Translations under genes and position numbers: made by a program
Source: Deroplatys truncata
Taxonomy: Eukaryota; Arthropoda; Insecta; Mantodea; Mantidae
Reading direction: 5' to 3'
Assembly (NCBI GenBank): GCA_030765065.1
Contig: CM060989.1
Coordinates: 35,951,501 to 36,015,500, forward strand
Length of the DNA stretch: 64,000 bases
In this document: one piece after another, positions 1 through 8,728 of the stretch
How the letters are laid out: every line of letters begins with the position of its first letter
Numbering within the stretch: position 1 is the first letter of the stretch
Notes under the pieces: model-generated
Told to the model about the DNA's origin: nothing
Databases searched by the model: none
The model's input: only the letters and a program-made list of their open reading frames with translations

Positions 1-720
1 TGTTCTGGGTTCGAATACTGATTCGATGGAATTTACTTATAAATTTAATAACTGTTAAACGACTTAAGATAAAGACACCAAATAAACTTTATTGCGTTTA
101 TGTTATTAGGTAGTATCTTGTAGATGTGTAATTAGATACCTGACGTCCTGGGTTCGATCCTTAATTTTTAAATTTTCATTATCTCGGGAACGAAGTGAGG
201 TAGAGGAGTGCAGCAAAGCATGATTGATAGGTTCTGTACTGGGTGATTAATGCTGTATATAATTGTTAATCAGTTGTGCTTGGTTCGATTCCCCATCTTT
301 TAATGACTTCCTTAATTTTCCTCTGTACACTAGAATATATCACTTAGATCGAAGATGTAACTGCATACAGCTTTGTTTAACATGTCAGACTAATATTATA
401 AATTATTTTGTTCCTGGTGTTCTGGGTTCGAATACCGATTCAATGAAATTTACTTGCAAAAATTTAATAACTCGTAATTTAATTTAGATGGACATGTCAA
501 GGTAAACGTAAACAGAGTATCTAGTCCTTAAATATCGTTATCGTGACAAATATTACTTTAAAGTACTCAGATCGAATCCCGAAGGGTGATTTCATATATC
601 TTCAAGCTTATGGATCATATCAGGTTCGAGTAAAGATTAAATGGTAGATGCTGATATTGGGGAGCTAAAATACATTTATTAAAAGTATTATCGGGTTCGA
701 TTTAGAAGCTTAGAATCTGT
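1..720. repeat. Cluster of B-box-like (GGTTCGA) motifs with a 57-bp direct repeat
   Basis: There is no gene here. Seven short motifs resemble the pol III B box / T-loop core (GGTTCGA or AGATCGA) at about 8, 151, 282, 425, 569, 623 and 694. The first four intervals are 143, 131, 143 and 144 bp; the last two are 54 and 71 bp. A 57-bp block at 3-58 recurs, diverged, at 419-476. I tried to fold the surrounding 70-nt segments as tRNAs, but T-stems and acceptor stems do not pair well, so these are not called as tRNA genes. They may be eroded tRNA-like repeats or the edge of a larger repeated array that continues left of the window. Confidence 0.45.
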
Positions 721-1002
721 GTAACTCTGGAAAAATTGCTTTTCTCATGATTGTAGTGAAATGTAATGGTCTTTCTGTGAGAAGATGGAAAGGAAGAATT
801 GAAAAGGGAATAAAAACATGAAATAATTAAGTAAATAAGGGGGAAAATCTTCTAGGTTTCCTTTTAAGCTTTTACTTTTAAGTATTGTGATAATACAGCT
901 TGAATTAACCTTGGTACAATAGGTGGTGATGGTGATGGTGGGCTTGAATTTGAAATATATGTCTGAATGAGCGTGTGGGAATACTTCTCTTGCTGGTGTG
1001 AC

Positions 1003-1168
1003 AGCATAAGCAGGTAGTTATGAGACGAGTTTAAACGTGTTTGATGCTGCCTGACATCCTGTCTCTGGGTGTGACGTCATAAACATCCTGTCTCTAGACT
1101 TGAGGTTATATGGCTAGGGGGTTAGTACACGTTGAGCGATCATATACAGGTGGTTATGGAGCGAGTTT
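1003..1168 (+). promoter_or_regulatory. Upstream promoter region of the polymerase gene: repeated blocks and a CRE
   Basis: A block of about 30 bp at about 1003-1030 (ending in gagacgagttta) recurs diverged at 1139-1168 (ending gagcgagttta). The string catcctgtctct also occurs twice, about 30 bp apart. Between the copies lies a perfect CRE palindrome, TGACGTCA, at 1072-1079, about 120 bp before the TATA box. This layout suits a pol II upstream regulatory region, but function is inferred from motif and position only. Confidence 0.4.
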
Positions 1169-1198
1169 ATGATTGATCTAAAAGGTTCGTGCTCCCTC

Positions 1199-1234
1199 TA
1201 TAAATATGGTGATCTAGGGCATTGGACTTCATTG
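1199..1234 (+). promoter_or_regulatory. TATA box and initiator for the polymerase gene
   Basis: TATAAATA at 1199-1206 is followed 30 bp later by an arthropod-type initiator, TCATTG, at about 1229-1234. That spacing is the normal TATA-to-Inr distance for RNA polymerase II. It predicts a 5' leader of roughly 130 nt before the ATG at 1365. No other ATG-led long frame intervenes. Confidence 0.5.
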
Positions 1235-1364
1235 TGCTAATTAGTCTTGAGGTGTTAACATCGTGTTCTCTCCAAGAATAATCAGCTTTCTAAAGTGGTG
1301 TCAAGGTGAAGAGGTCTACATTTCATTGATCAGTGATTAATACGTTATTACATCAAGAATAAAG

Positions 1365-4300
1365 ATGAATAACTCAGCGTATAAGGATATTATTCCAAGC
1401 GCTACTGGATATGCATGCGGAAAATGTGGGAAGAAGTTCCTCCGAGGTTATGACAAGAGAAGACACGAGATGAGCTGCAAGAAGCTCTTCAAATGTAAAC
1501 ATTGTAATGTAACCTTCAAAGATTGTTATAAGGGACAGCGACACGAAGATATATGTGAAATAAGCAGCCCTCAGAAGAAAAGAAGATTGGAGCCAACTAA
1601 ACATCAGTTACTGTCAACAATGGAGGACTGTGATATGAAAGAATACGAAACTTCATTCGAAGGACGATTGAAATCGTATTTTATACGATGCGAATCAGCT
1701 AAGGACCTAAATATGTATCTGCAAGAGGCAAAACAACGTATAATCCAGGCTGTGCATAAAGAGCTTAGCATTCATAAGAGTGTTAAAATTAATCTGCTGG
1801 CTGAGTGTCGATTTGTTAACAGTATTGGAGAAACCTGTGACAAAACATTTAAAACACGGAATCAAGCTGTTTTCCTGGAAACTGATCTGGAGTCAGCGAT
1901 GGAAGTGAAATTCAAGAAATTGGTGACTGAAATGGAGGAGTCTCAGCTTAAGGGTAGCAGCTGGGCTTTGCTTGCTGTGGAAGGAGTTCGACTTCGTATC
2001 AACAAGTACAACCCGTTACGAGGAAGTAGCTACATACCACTACCGTCATCTGTCGGAGCTAAAGAAGCGTGTATAAACATTCAGAACTTTACCGACGAGA
2101 AATGTTTCATGTACTCTGTATTAGCTAAATTCATAGGGAAGAATGCACAGCGTGTGAACAAATACAAACAACTTCAAGACAAGTACGACTTCAGCTGTGT
2201 TTCCTACCCTACTCCACTTTCTCAAATACCTAAATTTGAGAAGCTTAACAATATGTCTATTAACGTTTTCGGGCTGGATGAGAAGCATGAAGTGTATCCG
2301 ATAAAGGTTGCTGATATTGAACTACCTGAACATCGCGACCTGCTACTATTGAATGATAGCAGTGGAAAACATCACTACGTGTATATAAGGAATTTTGAGA
2401 AGCTCGTTCGACGCCAGAAAACTAAATGTAATGAACGTGTTTATACCTGCAAGCGCTGTTTTACACATTTTGATAATCGATATGGACGAAGTGGACTGGA
2501 AAAACTACAAGAACATGCAGCCGTCTGTATTCAACATGGTGTTGCAAGGGTTGTTATGCCTAGCAAGGAGAAAGCAATTGCACAGTTTAAAAATGTTGAG
2601 AGGATGCTGAAAGTACCTTATGTCATCTATGCTGATTTTGAGAGTATTCTCACTCCATGCCATACGTGTACACCCAATCCTGAAACTTCCTATACAACAC
2701 CTTATCAAGAGCACACACCAATGAGCTTCTGTGTTTACGTGAAACATACATCCAGTGTTGAACATCTCGAAACTGATCTTCCTAAGCATCCCTATGTGTA
2801 TCGTGGTGCTGATGCTGCTCAGAAGTTTATGCTGTACCTGACATCTCTTGCAAAAATGATTGGTAATATATACAAATCTGCTAAGCCTCTGAAACTTACG
2901 GATCAACAGCAAAAGGATTTCGAGTCTTCTACGACATGCTACTTGTGTAGAAAACCCTTTACAGAAGAGAACTATAAAGTACGCGACCATGATCACATCA
3001 GCGGTGAATATCGTGGAAGTCTTCATAATGAATGTAATTTAGCCTGCAAAACACCTAAATATATACCAGTCTTCATGCATAACCTTAGCGGATATGACTC
3101 TCATTTCATTGTTAAGGAGCTGGGTTGTACAAGTGAACGTGTGGAGGTAATTCCTAACTCTGAAGAAAGCTATATCTCATTCACCAAGTATGTAGGAGAT
3201 ATAAAGCTTCGATTTGTGGATAGCTTCCGATTCCTCAGTACAAGCTTGGATAAGTTGGTAAAAAATCTAACCTCGTATCCTGAAACGCTAAAGTACTTTG
3301 GAGAAGACAAATTGAAGTTGATGACCCGTAAGGGTGTATTTCCATATGATTTTGTTACGTCATGGGATGCCCTGAATGAGATCTGCTTGCCTCCTAAGGA
3401 CTCCTTCTACAATAGATTAAATGAAGAAGAAATTACTGATGCTGACTACGATCATGCTAGAAATGTATGGGAGCTGTTTAATGTGAGAAACCTGGGAGAG
3501 TACAGCGATCTCTACTTAACTTCGGATGTACTTCTTCTAGCTGACGTCTTTGAGACGTTCAGAGAGCAAACCCTTAAAACACACAAAGTCGATCCCGCCC
3601 ATTATTTTACCTCTCCAGGTCTAACATGGGACGCTATGTTACTGTATACTGGAATTAAGTTAGAGCTGTTACAAGATTATGATCAACTACTCATGGTGGA
3701 ATCAGGTATAAGAGGAGGTTTATGCCAAGTTTCTCATCGGTATGCTGAGGCTAATAACACTTATATGGAGAAGTTTGATCCGACGAGACCAACCCAATTT
3801 ATCACATACGAGGACGCAAATAACCAATATGGGTGGGCAATGTGTCACGCCCTTCCTTTTGGTGGATTTCAGTGGGTGTCACCTGAAGAAATCAACTTAG
3901 AAACACTACAAGAAGATGATCCTCATGGGTACATATTAGAAGTCGACATCGAGTATCCTGCAGAACTTCACGATCTACACAACGATCTACCTTTCCTGCC
4001 AGAGTGTATGAAACCATTGGAATCATCTACAAAGAAACTGATACCTCATCTTGGACCTCGAAAGAAGTATGTAGTGCATTACATGGCTTTGAAGCAAGCT
4101 CTTAGTCATGGACTACGACTAACAAAAATCCATCGTGTGCTACAATTCCGACAGTCTCAGTGGTTGAAACCTTATGTGGAATTTAACAACAGGCTACGAC
4201 AACAAGCTGCAAATGATTTCGAGAAGGATCTCTACAAGCTCTTTAACAACGCTATGTTTGGAAAAACTATGGAGAACATGCGTAACCGTATGGATATACG

Positions 4301-5018
4301 ACTGGTGACCAATGAAAAAACTCTAGAGAAGCTGATCGCCAAGCCTACGTTTATCGACAGGACGATATATGCTGATAATCTAGCTGCTGTACATATGGCC
4401 TCTCGTCAGATTGTATTCAACAAGCCTATATACATTGGTATGAGTGTGTTGGACATCTCCAAGACATTAATGTATAACTATCATTACGACGTTTTGTTGC
4501 CTTATTATGGAGCTGAAAACCTGAAGCTTATGTATATGGACACTGATTCGTTCATTCATCGTGTAACAACTGAAGATGTGTACCAGGACAAGCTACGTTT
4601 TCTTGAGCATCTCGATACAGCTGATTACCCTGCCAACCATATATGTTACTCTACTCAGAACAAGAAGGTATTGGGAAAATTTAAAGATGAGGCTAATAGC
4701 AAAATCATCCTACGCTTTGTTGGACTACGTCCTAAGATGTATGCCTTAGATATTCAAGGGTCAATGATAAAAAAGATTAAAGGTATAAAACGTAGCGCTA
4801 TTAAGCAGTACATTTCGTTTGACAGCTATACAGACTGTCTTAAAACCAGTGAAATCATCAGAACACCTATGAATCTGATCCTATCACGAAAGCATGCCCT
4901 TGCTACAGTACAAGTGAATAAAATTGCATTGACTCCGTTTGATGATAAAAGAATTATTGCTGAGGACGGGATAACAACATATGCGTATGGACATTACGCC
5001 ATTACAAACAGTGCTTAA
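1365..5018 (+). CDS. polB: Family B DNA polymerase, Polinton/Maverick-adintovirus type
   Basis: Intact 1217-aa ORF, no introns or stops. Proofreading motifs: Exo I at 424-426 (YADFE; D424, E426), Exo II at 573-578 (NLSGYD), Exo III at 717-721 (YLTSD). Polymerase motifs: A at 817-823 (DANNQYG), B at 958-968 (K958, N962, FGKT), C at 1057-1062 (YMDTDS; D1059, D1061), and a KxY at 1124-1126. The N-terminus has two C2HC zinc fingers (C18/C21/H34/C38 and C44/C47/H60/C64) and a basic KKRR at 71-74. A further CxxC..HxxxC lies at 362-388. An endonuclease-VII-like cluster sits at 525-558 (CxxC, DHDH, HxxCN). The family (Pfam DNA_pol_B_2) is typically protein-primed and copies linear viral, Polinton or plasmid DNA. 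A start at 1365 fits the TATA box 166 bp upstream and keeps the first zinc finger. The gene could be a live element gene, a recent viral integration or a domesticated copy; no partner genes are visible. Confidence 0.93.
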   Translation: MNNSAYKDIIPSATGYACGKCGKKFLRGYDKRRHEMSCKKLFKCKHCNVTFKDCYKGQRHEDICEISSPQKKRRLEPTKHQLLSTMEDCDMKEYETSFEGRLKSYFIRCESAKDLNMYLQEAKQRIIQAVHKELSIHKSVKINLLAECRFVNSIGETCDKTFKTRNQAVFLETDLESAMEVKFKKLVTEMEESQLKGSSWALLAVEGVRLRINKYNPLRGSSYIPLPSSVGAKEACINIQNFTDEKCFMYSVLAKFIGKNAQRVNKYKQLQDKYDFSCVSYPTPLSQIPKFEKLNNMSINVFGLDEKHEVYPIKVADIELPEHRDLLLLNDSSGKHHYVYIRNFEKLVRRQKTKCNERVYTCKRCFTHFDNRYGRSGLEKLQEHAAVCIQHGVARVVMPSKEKAIAQFKNVERMLKVPYVIYADFESILTPCHTCTPNPETSYTTPYQEHTPMSFCVYVKHTSSVEHLETDLPKHPYVYRGADAAQKFMLYLTSLAKMIGNIYKSAKPLKLTDQQQKDFESSTTCYLCRKPFTEENYKVRDHDHISGEYRGSLHNECNLACKTPKYIPVFMHNLSGYDSHFIVKELGCTSERVEVIPNSEESYISFTKYVGDIKLRFVDSFRFLSTSLDKLVKNLTSYPETLKYFGEDKLKLMTRKGVFPYDFVTSWDALNEICLPPKDSFYNRLNEEEITDADYDHARNVWELFNVRNLGEYSDLYLTSDVLLLADVFETFREQTLKTHKVDPAHYFTSPGLTWDAMLLYTGIKLELLQDYDQLLMVESGIRGGLCQVSHRYAEANNTYMEKFDPTRPTQFITYEDANNQYGWAMCHALPFGGFQWVSPEEINLETLQEDDPHGYILEVDIEYPAELHDLHNDLPFLPECMKPLESSTKKLIPHLGPRKKYVVHYMALKQALSHGLRLTKIHRVLQFRQSQWLKPYVEFNNRLRQQAANDFEKDLYKLFNNAMFGKTMENMRNRMDIRLVTNEKTLEKLIAKPTFIDRTIYADNLAAVHMASRQIVFNKPIYIGMSVLDISKTLMYNYHYDVLLPYYGAENLKLMYMDTDSFIHRVTTEDVYQDKLRFLEHLDTADYPANHICYSTQNKKVLGKFKDEANSKIILRFVGLRPKMYALDIQGSMIKKIKGIKRSAIKQYISFDSYTDCLKTSEIIRTPMNLILSRKHALATVQVNKIALTPFDDKRIIAEDGITTYAYGHYAITNSA

Positions 5019-5221
5019 AAGAATGTAAGTTAAAGATAAAGATTTTCTAGTCAGTCTACAATCTTAAAAAAGAAGGTATCTGTGTGCTGTATATGCAGAT
5101 AGCTGACGCCTGATGAAGAAAGAAGAAGATGGAAGGGAAGGTGGTAACCCTGCCATTAGGAGCAATCCTAGTGCTAGTCTCAAGCCTAGATAAAAGGGGA
5201 GAGACATCTATAACGAACTAA

Positions 5222-5227
5222 AATAAA
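5222..5227 (+). terminator. Candidate polyadenylation signal for the polymerase mRNA
   Basis: AATAAA lies 204 bp after the TAA stop of the polymerase gene, in an AT-rich stretch. It is the first canonical signal downstream on the + strand. Use of the site is inferred. Confidence 0.4.
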
Positions 5228-5404
5228 GGTATGTTGACGTAAAGCTTTTCAATTTGTGAACCAATATGCAGTTTATCCCTCTCCGCATCGTACAATAACT
5301 GTTTAACATATAATAAGTTTGTAAGATTTAGAAAAAAGTATATAAATTGTTGTAACGTTGGATGAGAAAAGTTTTATAATCGAATTACTCTCTATATTAC
5401 CATG

Positions 5405-6655
5405 AGTACCTGTGATACTAGTTGAATTGCCTGTTAAAATGACTGAAATACCTGTGATACTACCCGAATCGTGTGAAATTACATTAAATAGCTCAGATAC
5501 GAATTCCTGCTCTAAATTAGTACGAGCACCTGTGATACTATCAGAATTGCCTATTAAAATGGCTCAAATACCATTGATACAACCTGAATCAGCTGCATTT
5601 ACCTTAAATAGCTGTGATACAAATCTCTGATCGAAATTATTACGAGCATCTGTGAAACTATGCTGATTATCCAAATACTTATGATATTACCTGAACTATC
5701 TGTAAAATACGAAACTAGGCTATAACCAACCCCTGGAACCTACCCTCCTGTAATGCTTGCTTAATTACTCTAAGCACCTATGTTACTTGAATTATCCTAA
5801 ATACCTACGATACCCTCTGAATTACCTTGAAATATGAAACTATGCTATACCCAACCCTGGAATCTAGCCTCCTGTGATACTACCTGAATTAGCCTAAATA
5901 CCTACGATACTAGCTGAATTAGCTGTGAAATCATGCATAGCTATGATGCAGTTAGCCTCTGGAATCTAGCCTCCTGTGATACTAGCTGAATTAGCTTAAA
6001 TGCTCACGATACTAGCTGAATTGGCTATGAAAATGATTTAAATACCTGTGATACTACCCGAATCATGTGAAATTACCTTAACTAGCTCTGATACGAATTC
6101 CTGCTCTAAATTAGCACGAGCACCTGTGATACTATCTGAATTACCTGTTAAAATGACTCAAATACCATTGATACAACCTGAATCATCTGCATTTAACTTA
6201 AATAGCTGTGATACAAATCTCTGATCGAAATTATCAATAATATCTGTGAAGCTCTGTCGATTACCTCAAATACTTACGATATTACCTGAACTATCTGTGA
6301 AATACGAAGCTAGGTTATAACCAACCCCTGGAACCTACCCTCCTGTAATGCTTGCTTAATTACTCTAAACACCTATGTTACTTGAATTATCCTAAATACC
6401 TACGATACCCTCTGAATTACCTTGAAATATGAAACTATGCTATACCCAACCCTAGAATCTATCCTCTTGTGATACTAGCTGAATTAGCCTAAATACCTAC
6501 GATACTAGCTGAATTATCTGTGAAATCATGCAGAGCCATGATGCAGTTAGCATCTGGAATCTATCCTGTGTTACTAGACGAATTAGCCTAAATGCATACG
6601 ATACTAGCTGAATTACCTGTGAAATCATACACTGCTATGATCCAGTCAGCCTCTT
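5405..6655. repeat. Tandem repeat, about 593-bp higher-order unit in 2 copies
   Basis: The block starting cctgtgatactacccg at 5451 recurs at 6044, and similarity continues through landmarks such as the paired ccaacccctggaacctaccc segments, giving a period near 593 bp and just over two copies. Inside each unit is an older, irregular 30-42 bp repeat built on ctgtgatactagctgaatta. The ORF at 5412-5630 is a product of this repetition. The array begins about 180 bp after the polymerase polyadenylation signal. Confidence 0.8.
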
Positions 6656-6699
6656 GCAATACTACCTGAATTACTTACCTGTTAGTGTTAGTGGGTTAG

Positions 6700-7010
6700 C
6701 TTTTCCCGTTGCAGGTCACCTTTTTCCCTTTATGGCTCACCTTTTTCCCTTTGGTGGTCGCCTTTTTCCCTTTGCTGGTGACATTTTTCCCTTTTCTGGT
6801 CACCTTTTTCCCGTTGCATGTCGCCTTTTTCCCTTTGCTGGTCACCTTTTTCCCTTTGCTGGTCACATTTTTCCCTTTGCTGGTCGCCTTTTTCTCTTTG
6901 CTGGTTACGTTTTTCCCTTTGCTAGTCAACTTTTTCCCTTTGTGGGCCTCCTTTTTCCCTGAGCAGTCACCTTTTTCCCCTGAACGAGTCACCTTTTCCC
7001 TGAATAGGTT
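6700..7010. repeat. Minisatellite with 21-bp unit, about 14 copies
   Basis: The unit is ctttttccctttgctggtcac (21 bp split here only by reading phase), repeated with drift. Because 21 is a multiple of three, overlapping frames on both strands stay open and give 7-residue peptide repeats. These look like ORFs but have no start context or conservation evidence. The + strand is strongly pyrimidine-rich. Confidence 0.85.
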
Positions 7011-7079
7011 ACGTGATGGGCATGTCTAGAACATTGACCACTATGTTCACGTCTAAAGTCGCTTTCAAGTCTGGCACCT

Positions 7080-7940
7080 CCTATTCCCTATCTCTCCTGT
7101 ATATAAGTCCATATTCCTACTGCTACACTACCTGTCTAGCCTAACACCTCTCCTCCTGTTCCTATACCTCTCATATAAACCATACTCTACTCCTCTAGCT
7201 CTGTCTAGCCTAACGCCTCTCTCGTTTACCTATGACTCTCACATAAACCATACTCTGCTCCTCGACCTCTGTCTAGTCTAACTCCTCTCCTCGTTTTCCT
7301 ATACCTCTCATATAAACTATACTCTACTCCTCAACCTCTGTCTAGCCTAGCACCCCTCTTCCTGTCCCTATACTTCTCATACATATAAACCATGCCCTAC
7401 GTTTCAAGCCCTGTCTAGTCTAACACCACTCCCCGTATCCCCTACCTCTCAAAAGCTCATTCCCTCCTGCCCCCCCTCTAGCTGAGTATCACTCCTTGGT
7501 TTCCTATCTAACCTAACTTTAACACCTGTCTATCCTAGCATAGGATCTCTCTCCGTTTTCTCGTCTCTCCTTATAAACACAAACTCAATTCTCCTAACCT
7601 AATACCTCTCCTCGTTTAGCCTAACACCTTTCCTCGTTTTCCTATATCTCTCATATAAACCATGCACTACGTTTCAAGCCCTGTCTAGTCTAACACCTCT
7701 CATCGTTTTCCTATACCGCTCATATAAACCATACATTACTCAGCCTCTGTCTAGCCTAGCACCCTCCACGTATTCCCTATCTGTCTCATATAAAGCGCAC
7801 TCCCCTCCTACCACTGTCTAGCCTAGCGTCAGTCCTCGTATTCCCTATCTCTCCCATATAAACGCATTTTCCTCCTTGAAGACTCTCTCAACCTAGCATC
7901 TACCTTCGTTTTCCCTATCCTTTCCCATATAAACGCAAAA
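7080..7940. repeat. Minisatellite with about 69-bp unit, about 12 copies
   Basis: The landmark tgtctagcctaacacctc recurs near 7133, 7202, 7271, 7340, 7411, 7525, 7612, 7680, 7749, 7817 and 7887, giving a period of 68-72 bp. Each unit also has ctctcatataaacc. The + strand is pyrimidine-rich. It abuts the 21-bp array on the left and family A copy 1 on the right. Confidence 0.8.
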
Positions 7941-7973
7941 AACTGTGCTCGAATTCCTCTATATATCCTACTT

Positions 7974-8728
7974 ATTTGCAAGGGCAATATAGAAATACAG
8001 TAGCCTTTAAGCATAGACATATCTCTTAATAGTTGGTTGCTAGGTGCAGCACCATTCTCTTTGCCACAGATTAATACTCTTTGCCTATCCAAGACAAAAA
8101 AACGAATAACGTATTCCCATTTGAGAAAATTAGTGTTGAAAAATTTAAGGGAATAACAGGCAATATCTCGAATATGGTTCACTCAACAAAAAAGTATATG
8201 ACATAAATTGTGTATTTTAACGCGATCTACATTTTTTGTGTAGTAAAACTTTGTCTATCTCTTATGGTTTACCAGTTATGCAAAAGTCGTTCATAATGAA
8301 GAATACTTTTGGAGACATTCCCAGAAAATTCAAGATATACATTTTATTTGTCATGAAAACCTCTTATACATAAGATATTTTAATCAAAATCGTTAGAGCC
8401 ATTTTTGAGAAAATTAAAATTTTCGAAAAATGTTCCATATAAAGGGTAATCTGGGGTGGGGGGATTTTCTTGAAAACCTTCGTGTCGCATCTCTGGAAGA
8501 TACTAAACCTAAATACCAAGTTTGGTGTTTATCCGACTGTTCGTTTCTGAGTTATACTGTTCACAGACAGACAGGCACACACACAGACACACACACGGAC
8601 ATGTTTCCAAAAGGTTTTTTTTGGATTCAGGGGTTTTCAAAACATATATTTTCGGTGAAATCTCGGTATCGAATTTTTGGCTGGAATACAATACTTCCCC
8701 TACTTACTATACGTAGTAGAGAAAGTAA
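7974..8728 (-). mobile_element. Family A repeat, copy 1 (one end truncated)
   Basis: Family A is an interspersed repeat of about 850-900 bp. On its + orientation (as used here) it starts ACTTTCTCTACTACG, passes a GT/CTGT microsatellite at about position 120, and ends in ACACATCAGA. It has subterminal inverted repeats (CTTTCTCTACT / AGTAGAGAAAG) and no credible coding frame. This copy is in the minus orientation and lacks the outermost part at its left side. It contains the longer variant of the central region also seen at 38340-38450 and 60400-60500. Confidence 0.85.

Noticed and set aside
1-720. tRNA genes
   Set aside because: B-box-like motifs exist but T-stems, acceptor stems and A boxes do not form cloverleaves.
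2505-3026. 173-aa minus-strand ORF within the polymerase gene
   Set aside because: Antisense shadow of a gene with strong motif support; no recognised domain.
6654-7029. Overlapping ORFs of about 100 aa on both strands with 7-residue repeats
   Set aside because: They follow automatically from the 21-bp unit (a multiple of three); no start context, no independent support.
1-8000. A complete Polinton with TIRs
   Set aside because: No long inverted repeats and no integrase, capsid, ATPase or protease frames were found around the polymerase within the window.
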